DNA from: Anastrepha obliqua
Taxonomy: Eukaryota > Arthropoda > Insecta > Diptera > Tephritidae
DNA length: 64,000 nt
Direction of reading: 5' to 3'
Assembly: GCF_027943255.1 (NCBI RefSeq)
Contig: NC_072895.1
Span: 33,640,001 to 33,704,000, forward strand
The position numbers were made by a program, and so were the translations under genes. Positions 21,950 to 33,319 of this stretch are shown in pieces (the first letter of the stretch is position 1; each line of letters begins with the position of its first letter). Under the pieces are notes generated by a model, which was not told where the DNA came from, did no database searches, and saw nothing but the letters and a program-made list of their open reading frames with translations.

Positions 21950-22735
21950 CGACTCGTCTGAATTGTCGGATATCTGAATTTGGTATCCCCGCAAAACAAA
22001 TACGACTATACAAAATGACTTTGCTCAATACCAACAGCGTCCTCGGAATTGGGAAGGACCTCTCCGAGCCATTTGATACTAAACGACGTTTCAGACAGGG
22101 TGACTCGCTGTCGTGTGACTTGCTGATGAATCTGTTGCTGGAAAAGATCGGGTAAGTCGCTGAACTTAGTCGCTCAGGAACAATTTTTTACTAGAGCGCA
22201 CAATTGTTGGCGCATGCCGATGATATTGACATCATTGAAACCCAAGTGCTACTTTGGATTAAGTAGGCGATTGAGTTGTAAAGGCCTCTTTCGACAACAA
22301 AACTAACACTCTATAGCGCTCTCATCATGCCTGTCTTAAGGTATGGCGCAGAAGACCGGGCAATAACGAGGCTTCCCTTGGAGTGTTTGAGAGAAAGATT
22401 CTACGGAAGCTTTTTGGAGCTTTGCACGTTGGCAACGGCGAATAACGCAGGTGATGGAACGATGAGGTGTATGAGCTATACGACGACATAGACATAGCGC
22501 AGCAAATAAAGATCCAGCGGCGATCCGAATGGATACAAACGCTTTGGCTCGAAAAGTATTCGATGCGGTACCAGCTGGTGGTAGCAGAGGAAGAGGAAAG
22601 CCTCCTTGCGTTGGAAAGGTCAGGTGGAGAAGGACTTGGATTCACTAGGGGAGAAAAACGACTGGCGCGCTTTGTTAAACTCGACTAAAATCGCTTAAGC
22701 GGTTATCGTAGCAATCAAGAAGAAGAAGGAGGAGG
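21950..22735 (+). pseudogene. RTE-like LINE ORF C-terminal relic
   Basis: Reads in pieces: SVLGIGKDLSEPFDTKRRFRQGDSLSCD, a degraded ADD region near 22210, the LECLRERFYGSF / GVFERKIL segment near 22385, and a C-terminus ending near 22687 (RLARFVKLD or, in another frame, RALLNS). It is paralogous to 50376-50945, where a SINE interrupts it. Stops occur throughout. Confidence 0.65.
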
Positions 22736-22849
22736 TTAGGCGACTCGCCTTATAGTGCCAATAAAGGTCCACAAAATTGAAGATTCTAGTACAATGGTCT
22801 CCTGACTGAGTGCTTGAACTTGTCCAACCTCCCACAAATCTAATTTAAA

Positions 22850-23435
22850 ATCTTAAATGTATAAGAAATAAAAAAACAGGTAGAACTGTGTAATTTTTGT
22901 GTGCTGTGGATTTTAGTGCAATAAATGTAAGTCAGCGCTGGCGATTTCGAGAAAGCCAGTTGTGTACTGTTAAGTGTAAAAAAATCTCAACGAATACTTT
23001 ATCCAGTTAACGCACAGATCTACATGCATTTATTATTACTCAACGACTCAAGGCAGTTGCTATTACCGACGTCCACTGCTGCAAACCGCCAACATTTGAG
23101 AATTTCTGATATGCGACAATGTTGCTGCCTCATTTCTTGGGTTTGTTGACAATTCCAATTAGCAGCAACTTTTGACTTTTCTCGAGTCTCAGCGTGCCTC
23201 TCTCCAGTTGAAGAATGAAAGATATGAATTTATTCTCATACACTCATTGTTCAACTTACAGCGAATAGTTTGTAAGCCCAAATGTTGTATTGAAGGATTT
23301 AGTTGATGTTCAGGTGTTTCTGTGAAGGGACGCGTGCGCGCTTTGTATTGTCTTTAAGAAACTCAGTAGCAAAAAAAATTAATAATAAAAAAAATAAAAA
23401 AGTGGATAGGAAATTGAGTTCAATGTGATTATAAA
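22850..23435 (+). promoter_or_regulatory. Conserved 5' flank of copy B
   Basis: About 580 bp upstream of the copy B start codon is closely similar to 51040-51632 upstream of copy C, with only small indels (a poly(A) expansion in C near 51540). It probably holds the duplicated promoter. An initiator-like ctcagtag is at 23362, but no convincing TATA box at the right distance is seen. The transcription start is not determined. Confidence 0.35.
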
Positions 23436-24112
23436 ATGGCATTAAAACAAATTACAGGTTTATTCATTGGAATTTATAGTTTACTATGGCATTGCAATTT
23501 GTGCGATGCTGATGCATTTTTCACAACTAATTCTTGCTACGGTGTAAGTGTTGAAAATAATAAATAAAATAAAAATTAATATAATGCTTTCTAATCAAAT
23601 AACTGTTTCCTGTGGTTGAATGTAGATGTTTGCCGCCATTGCAGTGCCCTTGGAGTTGCCGAATCGCAACATCTTCGTCTCGTACAATTTCGAAGCGAAC
23701 TACAATTTACCCTATACGTTCAATATACCACCAATCGCGGTGCGTAATATAGTGCTGATAACACTTTAAAACCAAATACATTATTGGTGCTGGAAATGAA
23801 CATTACGCACAATTTTAAGTGTGATTTTTTTCTTGATTTCAAAATTAATTTGGCCTTCGCATTCTCATTTTAGACTGGCGTTGATTACGAAGATATATTT
23901 ATTAAAGGTGATTATTCATCACGTCAAATGTCTCAGACAGAGGTTTGTGCCAATTGCACCCATTCGACCACAGCAACAACAACAAAGCCTGCAGCGAATG
24001 TAACAAGTGATGGAAGAGAAGGTGCGCAACGACGACGACGCCGAAAAAGTACGGTGAAATCATTATTAACGCGCACACATTTCTATTACATACTCAAGGA
24101 TAGATTTGAGAG
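23436..24112 (+). CDS. DM4/12-family gene copy B, exons 1-3
   Basis: Exon 1 is 23436-23543 (ATG; donor gtaagt). Exon 2 is 23626-23739 (acceptor ttgaatgtag; donor gtgcgt). Exon 3 is 23874-24112 (acceptor cattttag; donor gtgagt, phase 2). Exon 1 encodes a hydrophobic signal peptide (residues 1 to about 25). Exon 2 has AAIAVPLELPNRNIFVSYNF and NYNLPYTFNIPP, typical of insect DM4/12 proteins. Exon 3 has a CxxC (VCANC), a Thr-rich linker, a basic RRRRRK cluster that could be a proprotein cleavage site, and the start of the DM4/12 domain (THFYYILKDRFER). It joins exons 4-5 at 42635 across an 18.5-kb intron to give 741 nt in frame, 246 aa. Family function is unknown; the protein is presumably secreted. 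Confidence 0.82.
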
Positions 24113-24185
24113 GTGAGTAACGCGCCATTTTGATGCATTAATTGCGTAATTTTGCACAAAAGATCTGCACAGTGTAATTAAAAGG

Positions 24186-24250
24186 ATTAATAAATAAATA
24201 ATTGGCGGGTAAACTTCTGTTAGGTGTTCGGTCGAGCTCCTCCTCGCACG
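24186..24250 (-). mobile_element. SINE-1 3' fragment at start of intron 3
   Basis: The stretch aattggcgggtaaacttctg followed by ttcggtcgagctcctcct is the reverse of the SINE-1 3' end seen at 26600-26650. The same fragment lies at the same place in copy C (52403-52431), so it predates the B/C duplication. Confidence 0.6.
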
Positions 24251-24429
24251 CGCTACACAAATGTTCAACATTTTTTGCTGGAATGTTGCTACAACTGTCC
24301 TCTGTAGTGTCGCAGAGTTTGAGCGTGATTTGTCAATTAGCTTGTTTTTGGCATTTAAATATATCAGTCAATCGCAGGTGTGCTCTGCGATTTTCACTAT
24401 AAAATATAAAAATAAATATCGAACAAAGA

Positions 24430-25015
24430 ATTTTTTGAACGGGATTTCGTTGAAAATTTGAAAGCGAATCGTTGAAAATGTAGCAGAAAGCCTATGGCCT
24501 TTCAAAAACACGGGTCTACGAGTGGTATAATTTTGCAGAGGGCCGAAATGTCGTGGAAGATTAGCCCCGGTCTGGTCGCCCATCAACGTCAACGTCTTCA
24601 ACGGATGAAAACGTCGACAAAGTCAAGGAAATGGTGCTGGAAAACCATCATTTAAATTTGAGGGAGGTAGCTTGTGACCTTAGCGTGTCTCACGAATCAA
24701 TTCACAACATCTTACACCATCAATGGGTCATGAGATGAGTGGCTGCTCGACTCGTGCCAAGAGAGTTGAATTTCTTTGAAAAAATTCATCGGAAGAAGGT
24801 GTCTGAAGCCATGCTTGAGCAAGTGAATTCGAACCCAACGTTTATCCAGCGCATCATAACAGGTGATGAGTCGTGGGTTTATGAGTTTGACATGCAAACC
24901 AGTCAACAGGCGGCTGAATGGCTGAATGGCGCTATCCACATGAGTCGAAACCCCAAAAAAAAAAACACGTCAAAGTCGGTCAAAAGTGAAAGCCTTACTA
25001 CTCGTTTTCTTTGAT
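24430..25015 (+). pseudogene. Mariner transposase, truncated
   Basis: Frames give the helix-turn-helix part (LREVACDLSVSHESIHNIL), then VPRELNFFEKIHRKKVSEAML and the first catalytic Asp in IITGDESWVYEFDMQTSQQA. The sequence is lost after an A-run at about 24955, so the other two Asp residues are missing. Stops occur at about 24566 and 24735. Confidence 0.78.
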
Positions 25016-25547
25016 TATCTTGGTTTGGAAGTTATGCGACACATTAATTCAAGTTGTGGGAATGGAAGGGAATTTAATTGTTGTTGGCCGGAAAGGTTTT
25101 TCCAAGCACTCAGTCAATAATGCTAATTTTATTTAACGCCAAGAGTTAGCATTTAAAGGATAGAGAGGGTCAGGTGAACTGGTGATTCTATTTCTTCTAA
25201 GAAAACTTCACAGATTTTTTATGAATTTTAGCTATTTGTCGACGGAATTTGTCATCCTATAAACAAGATGTGCACAGTGGATCGTCAATGATGCCTATTG
25301 TGACTATTTCGCTAATTAACTGTCATAGTGTCATAACCAAAAAAACCAAAATGTCGAGATATTTAAATACATATACATTTTCATCTAATCAGATATTATC
25401 AATATGTTGTAATACATCATAAAAGAAGAGCATGTGGTTATTTCTGCGGCCGCCGTAGCCGAATGGGTTGGTGCGTGATTATCATTCGGGATTCACAGAG
25501 AGGTCGTTGGTTCGAATCTCGGTGAAAGCAAAATTAATAAAAACATT

Positions 25548-26430
25548 TTGACGTGATAACGTCTTATAATTCGATTTAACAGGCTGCACGCACGAAAAAA
25601 TGTGTCGTTACCTTGCTCATTAGTGTTACCTTGCTCATTGCCGTTACCTTGAATGAACTGCAAGCGAAAGCGCGGAACGAACGACAAAGCAAACAAAGCA
25701 AACGAACGGCAACGTTCGACATCTTGCTCTCTCCTACTTAAGTGAGCGTATATGTGTATGTATATGCGCATATGTACATATATAAATTCACGTATTTGTA
25801 TTTGCATATTCCTTCTTATTGATTATTATTAATTTGATTTACTTGAAGAATTTAAAATAAAACCAAGTTTGTTAATAATACCTGTTGTTTTAATGTTATT
25901 ATTATTTTTGGCGTGATAACGTCTTATAATTCTATGTAGCCGGCTGCACGCACCAAAAAATGCGTCGTTACCTTGCTTGAACAGCATGTTATGTTATGAT
26001 ATGTTATGTTATGTTATGTTATGTTATGTTATGTTATGTTATGTTATGTTATGTTATGTTATGTTATGTTATGTTATGTTATGTTATGTTATGTTATGTT
26101 ATGTTATGTTATGTTATGTTATGTTATGTTATGTTATGTTATGTTATGTTATGTTATGTTATGTTATGTTATGTTATGTTATGTTATGTTATGTTATGTT
26201 ATGTTATGTTATGTTATGTTATGTTATGTTATGTTATGTTATGTTATGTTATGTTATGTTATGTTAAAGTATATTATGTTATGTTAATGTTAACTCATTC
26301 TCTATATCCATACAAAATATCTATCAAACAAATAAAATTAAAATTTTCTTTTGAAAAATGCAACCATTCAATCAGTATTTTCTTATGACGTTATCACGTT
26401 AAACTATCGTCAGTAAACCGACTTTACAGA
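25548..26430 (+). mobile_element. Pentamer-bearing repeated element, copy 2
   Basis: Begins tgacgtgataacgtctta (25549). A 362-bp unit follows (head, 'cgttaccttgctcatt' minisatellite, the block gcaagcgaaagcgcggaacg to ccttcttattgattatt), then a second head at 25911. A (ATGTT)n array and a unique right end (aaatatctatcaaacaaata ... cttatgacgttatcacgtta) follow. The right end mirrors the left (acgtgataacgtc), so terminal inverted repeats of about 15 bp are present. It carries no transposase and is inserted in a SINE. Confidence 0.75.
25986..26284. repeat. (ATGTT)n pentanucleotide array, about 60 units
   Basis: The complement of the 12814-13326 array, about 300 bp and almost perfect. It sits at the same place inside the element as in copy 1. 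Confidence 0.97.
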
Positions 26431-26699
26431 CAACCTCTTTTTCTAATAGCGGTCGCCCCTCGGCAGGCAATGGCAAACCTCCGAGTGTATTTCTGCCATG
26501 AAAAAGCTCCTCATAAAAATATCTGCCGTTCGGAGTCGGCTTGAAACTGTAGGTCCCTCCATTTGTGGAACAACATCAAGACGCACACCACACATAGGAG
26601 GAGGAGCTCGGCCAAAGACCTAACAGAAGTGTACGCGCCAATTATTTATTTATTTTTTATCTAAAACACTTTTTTTTGGATTATTAGACTATTGACATA

Positions 26700-28035
26700 A
26701 ATGAGCGCTATGTCGTCCTTACGGACTGTGCTCCGTAATTAGTCTTATTAGGGCTCGCAGTTCACTACTACTAGGTCTGACAAGGCCTTCAGAGCAGCTT
26801 ATCTATCACTACAGACACTGATTTCTCGCTACCTTTCGTCTATTATCTAGTCTGCTACTTTACCTTGGCATCAACCTTAATAAAACGTTCACTTGGAGTT
26901 CTCATCTTGAGAAATTTACTGCAAAAGCCACAAGAGCATTCTTGCATTACCTGCCCAAGGCTTTTTGGAAAAACATGGGGACTCAGTCCCAGAAAGACTT
27001 ACTGGACACTCACTACAATTGTTAAGCCTATAGTCACTTACGCTGCCCTAGCATGGCTGCCTAAAGTTAAGCAACGAAATGCGGTAAATGATCCCAATAC
27101 ACTGTACTGCCTCATCTGTGTCCGCTTTCATTTTTAATTGAAAAAGAAGCGTCGTTTGAGAGTTGCTTAAGATTAAAAGACATCTGCGGTCAAAAAAGTG
27201 AAGGCATTTAAAGATTTTAGAAAACTTGCGACAAAATCCTATTATTTACAGGGTGGATAAAATATTTCCCAAAATCATTATCTTCAGCAGCGTTCAAGTT
27301 CTTATTAATAAACTTGGAAAAATAATTCTATTACCTTCAAACCCGGATGCCAGATAGATCGAAATTAGAAGATGGCAGAACACGGGCGGGCATCAATGGA
27401 CTTAAATTCAAAGAACCGATTCCAATGGGTCTCAATGCAACTATCTTCCAGGCAGAAATACATGCCATTGAGAGATATGTGTAAGGGAATGTCTCCGTAG
27501 AAAAATGAGAGGAACCCCCATTTACATACTTTCAGATAGTGAGGCGGCTTTGAAAGCTCTTCTATCAACTACAATCACCTCAAAAATGGTACATGACTGC
27601 CTGAATGTTCTTAATATGCTAGGGAACTTCAACACATTATTTTTAGGCTGGACCCCTGGACACAAGGGATATGAAATAGCAGACCATCTAGCTAAAAAAG
27701 GGGCAAAAATGCTTCTAATTGTTCTTGAGCCTTTCTGTTACAAAACGCAACATCAACGAACTTCTCGGAATGTGGGAGGAGAAGAAGTTCGTTGAACACT
27801 GGCGTAATTCTAAGGGTCAGCGCCAAGCGAAACAATTCTTAACGTCAGACAGAGGAATTTCTGATAAACTACTTTCACTCAGAAGAGTAGACTTAAAACT
27901 TTTAACTGGTTACTTTACAGACCACTGTAGCCTGAGATACCCCTTAAATAAAATTGAGACCATCATCTGCCGATTCTGTGTACAAATGGGCACTGAAAAT
28001 TCAGAACACACCCTTTGTAAATGTTCTGCACTAGG
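26700..28035 (+). pseudogene. LINE fragment: RT tail, RNase H, zinc end
   Basis: In several frames: YLGINLNKTFTWSSHLEKF near 26860, GKTWGLSPRKTYWTLTTIVKP (about 26960), then RNase H pieces IPMGLNATIFQAEIHAIE (27420), YILSDSEAALKALLS (27520) and GWTPGHKGYEIADHLAKKGA (27650). After a shift comes LLTGYFTDHCSLR and CRFCVQMGTENSEHTLCKCSALG (28020). This is the C-terminal half of an RNase H-bearing LINE, a different family from 479-5179. Truncated and broken. Confidence 0.78.
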
Positions 28036-28129
28036 CTGGTGCAAGTGCATGCATCCAAAATATGGTCGGATGAAAGCATGCCTGCCGATTGGAATTTATG
28101 CAGCTGCCCGTCCTATCGTAGCGCGGAAG

Positions 28130-28290
28130 TTTGGACGATGACAACATCCGATAAGGCGTCCCTTGGAGTGTTTGAGAGAAAGATTTTGCGGAAGATTTTT
28201 GCACCTTTGCACTTTGACGACGGCGACTTTCGCATGCGATGGAACAATGAGCTGTGTGATCTCGAAGGGGCACCGAAGAAATCCGATACT
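28130..28290 (+). pseudogene. RTE-like LINE C-terminal fragment
   Basis: WTMTTSDKASLGVFERKIL, RKIFAPLHFDDGDFRMRWNN. Same segment as at 22380-22470 and 50540-50690. Truncated on both sides. Confidence 0.65.
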
Positions 28291-28294
28291 CAAC

Positions 28295-28440
28295 TACAAC
28301 AATCATGGGATCAAGACGCATGTCGAACCTTTGATGATATGTCTAAAGTGTTGGATGTTGACAGATCAATCGTCGGTAAACATTTGCACGCCATGGGAAT
28401 GGTCCAGAAAGCAGATAACTGGATGGGTCACCACGACCAC
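28295..28440 (+). pseudogene. Mariner helix-turn-helix fragment
   Basis: DQDACRTFDDMSKVLDVDRS then IVGKHLHAMGMVQKADNW resembles the second DNA-binding domain of mariner/SETMAR-type transposases. It is a remnant of about 145 bp only. Confidence 0.6.
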
Positions 28441-28800
28441 GCTTACAGGACAATATCCTTTTCATGAAATTTTCCATAATCGAATTGCAAAGTGGCTGCC
28501 CTATGTGCTCAATAGCCTCACGAATTCCAACTTTGAGGTCTTGAATCGACAGTGGGCTGTTGGCGTAGACCTTCTCTTTCATGTGACCTCAAAGAAAAAA
28601 GTCACAAGGTGTTAAATCACAAGATCTCGGTGGCCAATTGTGATCACCTCTTCGAGAGATAATATGGTCCGGAAACTTTTACCGTAAGAGATCAATGGTT
28701 TCGTTGCTTGTGGAACACGTAGCGCCGTTTTGTTGAAAATAAATGTTGTCCAGATCAATACCATCAAATTCCGTAAAAAATGATTAACCAAGAGATGATT
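28343..28800 (-). pseudogene. D,D36D-type transposase C-terminus
   Basis: Minus strand: GIDLDNIYFQQNGATCST (second catalytic Asp replaced by Asn), ISRRGDHNWPPRSCDLTPCD, FFL then a stop, then MKEKVYANSPLSIQDLKVGI and NFMKRILSCKRGRGD. It is the same superfamily as 20624-21929 but truncated and inactive. Confidence 0.72.
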
Positions 28801-29965
28801 AACCTCTCGCTAGCGCAATCCATTCACCTGTAACACCTGTTATTGGAAAACCCTTTATTTATTACTCTTGTAAATAAATAAATAAATAAATAAATAAAAA
28901 AATTAATAGAGGAAAAGTTGACTTTTGGTTACATAACTTTAATTGTTATTTTTTGTCCAAACTTTGAGCTCGATGGCCATCTTACGGTATATTTGAAATG
29001 GAATAGGCAAAGCAACACCCTTTGCTCGTTGTTTACCAGCACTACTATTTATTTGAACGCAACTGTCTATTACTCTAATTATTGACGCACGAAGAAGTGG
29101 CTATTGCTTTTGATAGTGTTGTTGCAGTTCCGCGTATACTGAATTCTACTTACATATATACGATAAAAAAATCACAAAAAACGCGTTCGCTGCGTAAATC
29201 TTTCGTCTTGCCGTTGTCAGTTGATTTGAAGAGACTAATTAAATTATTCACACATATGTACATACATACATACGTATGCAAACGTGTTCTGTTTGAATTC
29301 CATAAGCATAACTATATCAACAAATTTGATTGAAAACCAAAGAAAGTGCGAAACAAGTGATGCTTGAAAAGGGACAGAAGTTTTCACACAAAACATGATT
29401 TTATTGTTGTTGTCAAAGAAAATTACTTGCATTGTTACGAAAATAGATACGTCACAAAAACGCGCATTATACACTTTACACTTCCCCTTTTGGGTTTATA
29501 GTGGCAGATATGGGGACCTAGTAAAATTTGGAAGAAATTAAAATAAGGAAGGAAAAAGCTTAGAAAAATTGAATATTGAGAAAAGGCCTCTTCGTGTCGC
29601 CAAGTGTTGGCAAGTGGCGGATTGATGAAGCAACTGGTATAAATAAACAAATTTTTCGTCAAGTGAGCAGGGCCCAGACATAACGAGCAGAGAAGTGGCG
29701 CGGCGAAAGCGTCTAAGATAACTATTTTTAAACCAGGAAACGTTTACTACTTTTAATGAAAAAGAGCGTTTGCGATAAAGAGGGAAAAATCAAAAATTTT
29801 TTTTTCAACCGAAGTAATAATTGTAACAATACGAGTTATCGACATTTTCCGGACTACTGCGACTTCAAAAGATATCCGCTTTTCAAATTGCTATAGGAAT
29901 TCGTTAACTGCAATTAATACTTAGCAGCATCACAATTTTTGCACATAGCGGAGGGAAAAATGGGG
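28801..29965. other. No gene recognised
   Basis: AT-rich intron sequence with a short (aaat)n run near 28875 and (catacata) near 29265. The 75-83-codon ORFs here have no recognisable domains. Confidence 0.4.
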
Positions 29966-29969
29966 AAAA

Positions 29970-30650
29970 TTATACGAGGTCTGTTAGAAAAGTATCCGAC
30001 TTTGTTTTTTATTTCTAACACCTGACAAATTTGAATTACGCATGCTTGCATAAGCAGACCTGTAACCTTCCTGCACATGCGTGAATTTTTCCCGCCAGTC
30101 GCTAGCGTCAGTTGCTGTGAAGCAGTGTGAACGGTATTTAGTGCTCTCGTCGGGTTTTGAATACGTCTTGGTGACGTGGAATGCTTCAACTGTGACGACT
30201 GCATTTTGGTTTCCGGGTCATACCCGTACACCCAGAACTCCTCACCAGTGATAATGGTATTCATGAAGTCAGGATCACTGTTTATGGAGTCCAGCATGTC
30301 CTATGAGACTTCAGCACGAAGTTCTTTTTGCTCCGCCGTCAGCAGCTTCGGCACAAATTTAGCCGCTACTCTTTTCATGGCCAAATCTTCGGTCACAATG
30401 GAGTGATCCGCAAAAGTGCTGATATCTATCTCTTCTGCAATTTCTCGGATAGTCACACGACGGTCCCGCATCTCTACAGCGTTCACTTTGGCAATGACAT
30501 GCTCATTTCGGCATGTTGATGACCGACCAGAGCGTGGCTCGCCGTTTTTAAACCGATGCCAAAATTTGATGCAGTAACGCTGCTCCAATCGTTTCGTCAT
30601 TTTGCTTGTATTCAAAAACGGACGAGATCACTAAATACCATGTTACGTTC
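29970..30650 (-). pseudogene. Mariner transposase relic
   Basis: Minus strand: MTKRLEQRYCIKFWHRFKNG (N-terminus), RVTIREIAEEIDIS helix-turn-helix, MKRVAAKFVPKLLTAEQKEL, a stop near 30301, then INSDPDFMNTIITGEEFWVY and GYDPETKMQSSQ. The usual GDESW of the first catalytic Asp is GEEFW here, so the Asp is changed to Glu. The C-terminal half is missing. A probable terminal repeat is at 29975-29997 (acgaggtctgttagaaaagt). Confidence 0.78.
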
Positions 30651-30694
30651 ACACTGCTTGACAGCAACTGACGCTAGCGACAGGCGTTTTCACG

Positions 30695-30826
30695 ACAGTT
30701 GGTTCTACGTTAACGAAACGATTCGGATTTATATCCGGCCAAGGACTGTCACTCCAGCAGCATTCCCCGTATATAAGTATGGGGAATGTTTATGCTGCTA
30801 CAACAACAACAACAACAAAGGCGGGG
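30695..30826 (+). mobile_element. LINE 3' end with (CAA)n tail
   Basis: A 5'-truncated retroelement end: acgattcggatttatatccg ... gtatggggaatgtttatgct followed by six caa units. It is inserted between two mariner relics. Confidence 0.55.
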
Positions 30827-30829
30827 AAA

Positions 30830-31640
30830 ACATTCAGTCGGTGCATAGTATGGATAATACGGCGGATGCTCCCATTCGAGCTCTTGTAGTACGGCTTGAC
30901 GATTTGTGCAACATGGGGCCTGGCATTATCGTAAAGGTCTTTTCAGTCAGATAGTCTCATTCAAGCAGTGTAACAGGGCAATGTAGAACTCCTTGTTAAT
31001 CGTGGCATTCTTTTCGAGTATTTCCCAGTCCCACCAAACACTTATCATGATTTTCTTTGGATGAAGTTCCGGCTTGACTCTCGACTTTGGCGTATCTCCT
31101 GGAGCCACTCACTCCTTTCTTTGCTTCATATTGGTGTATGGGCTGCATTCCTCATCTCCAGTGACGATTCGGTACGAAAAGCGCTGTTTATGACCGCGTG
31201 TTGCTCAATGGCGGGCGAGATGCTGAGAAGCAATTCGAAGGCGACTTTCTTTGCTTTTTTCGTTGAGCTCGTGAGGCACCCAGGCTCCAAATTTTTCGGT
31301 AAATCTTTCTGAATGAAAGTGATTGGGAATCGTTTTATGATTGCAATTCATTTATTCCGTCAATTCACGACTGGTTTGGCGACCGTTCATCCGCTCCTTG
31401 AAAAGTGATTTAATACGTTCTACATCGAATTTAGGAGACCTTCCGCTACGGGACGTGTCATCGTCGTCAAAATCGCCATTTTTGAACTTTGCAAACCGTA
31501 CTGTAGTTTCGCCTATAACACCTTCCTCATACACGTCGCGAATGTATCGGGCTGCTTTGGCAGCTTTTTGACCTCGATGAAAAGCAAAGAAGAGCAGGTG
31601 CCAAAAATGTTGATTTTTGCCGTTTGGGTATTCCATTTCT
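30830..31640 (-). pseudogene. Mariner transposase relic
   Basis: The N-terminus is at 31352-31636 (HLLFFAFHRGQKAAKAARYI, then FAKFKNGDFDDDDTSRSGR), followed leftward by degraded pieces of the catalytic region. It is a different mariner family from its neighbours and has many frame breaks. Confidence 0.72.
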
Positions 31641-31990
31641 AAGCTTCAAAAGTAATTAAAAATTAAATAGCTCAAAAATACAATTAACATAGTTTTGTAG
31701 AGCAGAAAGAGTTCCATCGAATGAATACTTAGCCTTTGCCAAACAGCAAATAAATCATTGTAAAATAAAATCTATATATAATATATAATATAAAAATTAA
31801 GCCGAAAAAAGTGTGCGTTTGTCCGGGGTAATCTCAGCAATGCGTGTAAGGAAAACAATGAAAGTTTCACACATTGTTGGTGTTGCTTTGGCAAAGGTTT
31901 CTGTGAAGTTTGGTTGAAATCCGATAACGCGCGTGTGTGCGGTGCGTCGGTTAAGTGAGTGTGTTTTTGCTATTTGCCGCACGTATTTTT
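31641..31990. other. No gene recognised
   Basis: AT-rich, with a run of tatataatata near 31775. No feature assigned. Confidence 0.35.
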
Positions 31991-33225
31991 TGTACCGCGG
32001 TATTTTCGCAAGCTTGTCTTTGCAAGCGCGTAGTTCTAGTTGTATTCGTCGCATCGGTGCACGCTAGAGCTTTTTGGAAAGCTCTCTTCACGTGCTAACA
32101 CGTGTTTGATTAATTGTTGTTTGCTTTTAGTCGTTCGTGAGTTATAGCGTCGCAAACATGGAGCAAAATAAAGAGAAAATACGGCATATTTTACAGTACT
32201 ACTACGATAAAGGCAAAAATGCATCTCATGCTGCCAATAAAATTTGTGCAGTTTATGGACCCGATACAGTTTCCATTTCCACCGCACAACGATGGTTTCA
32301 ACGTTTTCGTTCTGGTGCAGAGGTGATCGAAGATGCGCCACGGTCCGGAAGGCCTGTCGTCGAAAATTGCGATAAAATCGCTGAATTGATCGAAAGAGAC
32401 CGGCATAGTAGCAGCCGTAGCATCGGCCAAGAGCTGGGCATGAGTCATCAAACCGTTATAAACCATTTGAAGAAGCTTGGATTCAAAAAGAAGCTCGATG
32501 TATGGGTGCCACACGACTTGACGCAAAAAAACATTTTTGCCCGTATGGATGCATGTGAATCGCTTCTGATTCGCAACAAATTCGACCCGTTTTTGAAGCG
32601 GATGGTGACTGGCGATGAAAAGTGGGTCACTTACGACAACGTGAAGCGCAATCGGTGGTGGTCGAAAAGCGGTGAAGCTGCCCAGACGGTGGCCAAGCCT
32701 GGATTGACGGCCAGGAAGGTTCTTCTGTGTGTTTGGTAGGATTGGCAGGGAATCATCCACTATGAGCTGCTCCCTATGGCCAAACGCTCATTCCGGACCT
32801 GTACTGCCAACAACTGGACCGCTTGAATGCAGCACTCATGCAGAAGAGGCCATCTTTGATCAACAGAGGCCGAATTGTCTTCCATCAGGACAACGCCAGG
32901 CCACACACATCTTTGGTGACGCGCCAGAAGCTCCGTATAGTCCGGATCTCGCACCAAGTGATTACCACCTATTTGTGTCCATGGCGAACGAGCTTGGTAG
33001 TCGGAAGTTGTCCACAAGAGAGTCCTGTGAAAATTGGCTCTCCGAGTTTTTTGACAATAGGGAAGCGAGCTTCTATAAGGGGGACATTATGAAGTTGGCA
33101 TCTCGTTGGGAACTCGTCATCGAACAAAACGGCGCATATTTGACTTAAATCGCATTATTATAACCAATTTTATGAACAATTGAAAATTCAATAAAAATAC
33201 CGCAAGACTTTTTTGACAACCTTTA
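31990..33225 (+). mobile_element. Mariner element, 5' TIR damaged
   Basis: The right terminal repeat is at 33196-33225 (aaaaataccgcaagactttt then ttgacaacct). The left end is truncated; only gcggtattttcgcaag near 31998 remains. It carries a transposase reading frame at 32158-33145 with few defects. It is the same family as the minus-strand relic at 60450-61500. Confidence 0.8.
32158..33145 (+). pseudogene. Mariner transposase, one stop and two frame breaks
   Basis: Starts MEQNKEKIRHILQYYYDKGK (32158). HTH parts are RPVVENCDKIAELIERDRHS and SSRSIGQELGMSHQTVINHL. The first Asp is in MVTGDEKWVTYDN. A TAG at 32737-32739 follows LLCVW, a 1-nt loss occurs near 32773, and the frame then reads LDRLNAALMQKRP and FHQDNARPHTSLVTRQKLR (second Asp). 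A deletion near 32935 is followed by APYSPDLAPSDYHLFVSMA (third Asp) to the stop at 33145. All three Asp residues remain. Confidence 0.82.
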
Positions 33226-33319
33226 TATATATATTTTTCCACGGCGAAGGTTAGTATAATATGCTTATTGATTCCACTCGCCACCAGGTGGCGCTGCCGA
33301 AGGCCAAAACGAGGACCCG

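Larger units (their letters stand above)
25443..26660 (+). mobile_element. SINE-1 (tRNA-derived), split by a pentamer element
   Basis: The tRNA-like head is at 25447-25525, with A-box-like gtagccgaatgggttggtgc and B-box-like ggttcgaatctc. The body resumes at about 26435 (tctaatagcggtcgcccctc ... gtcggcttgaaactg ... gaggaggagctcggcc) and ends at the tail cgccaattatttatttattt near 26655. The insert between head and body is the pentamer element. The uninterrupted order is seen at 52889-53200 on the minus strand. Confidence 0.75.

Noticed and set aside
25447..25525. tRNA gene candidate with A and B boxes
   Set aside because: No acceptor-stem pairing is evident and it leads into a SINE body; it is the tRNA-derived head of a SINE. 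The same applies to 50295-50370 and 53105-53190.
12814..26284. Telomere or CRISPR-like array
   Set aside because: TAACA units have no spacers and do not match the insect TTAGG repeat; flanks show they belong to an interspersed element.
29082..29662. ORFs of 75-83 codons in the copy B intron
   Set aside because: No recognisable domain, no conservation with the paralogous intron, and composition typical of AT-rich intron DNA.
32191..32760. 189-codon minus-strand ORF
   Set aside because: Antisense of the mariner transposase at 32158-33145.
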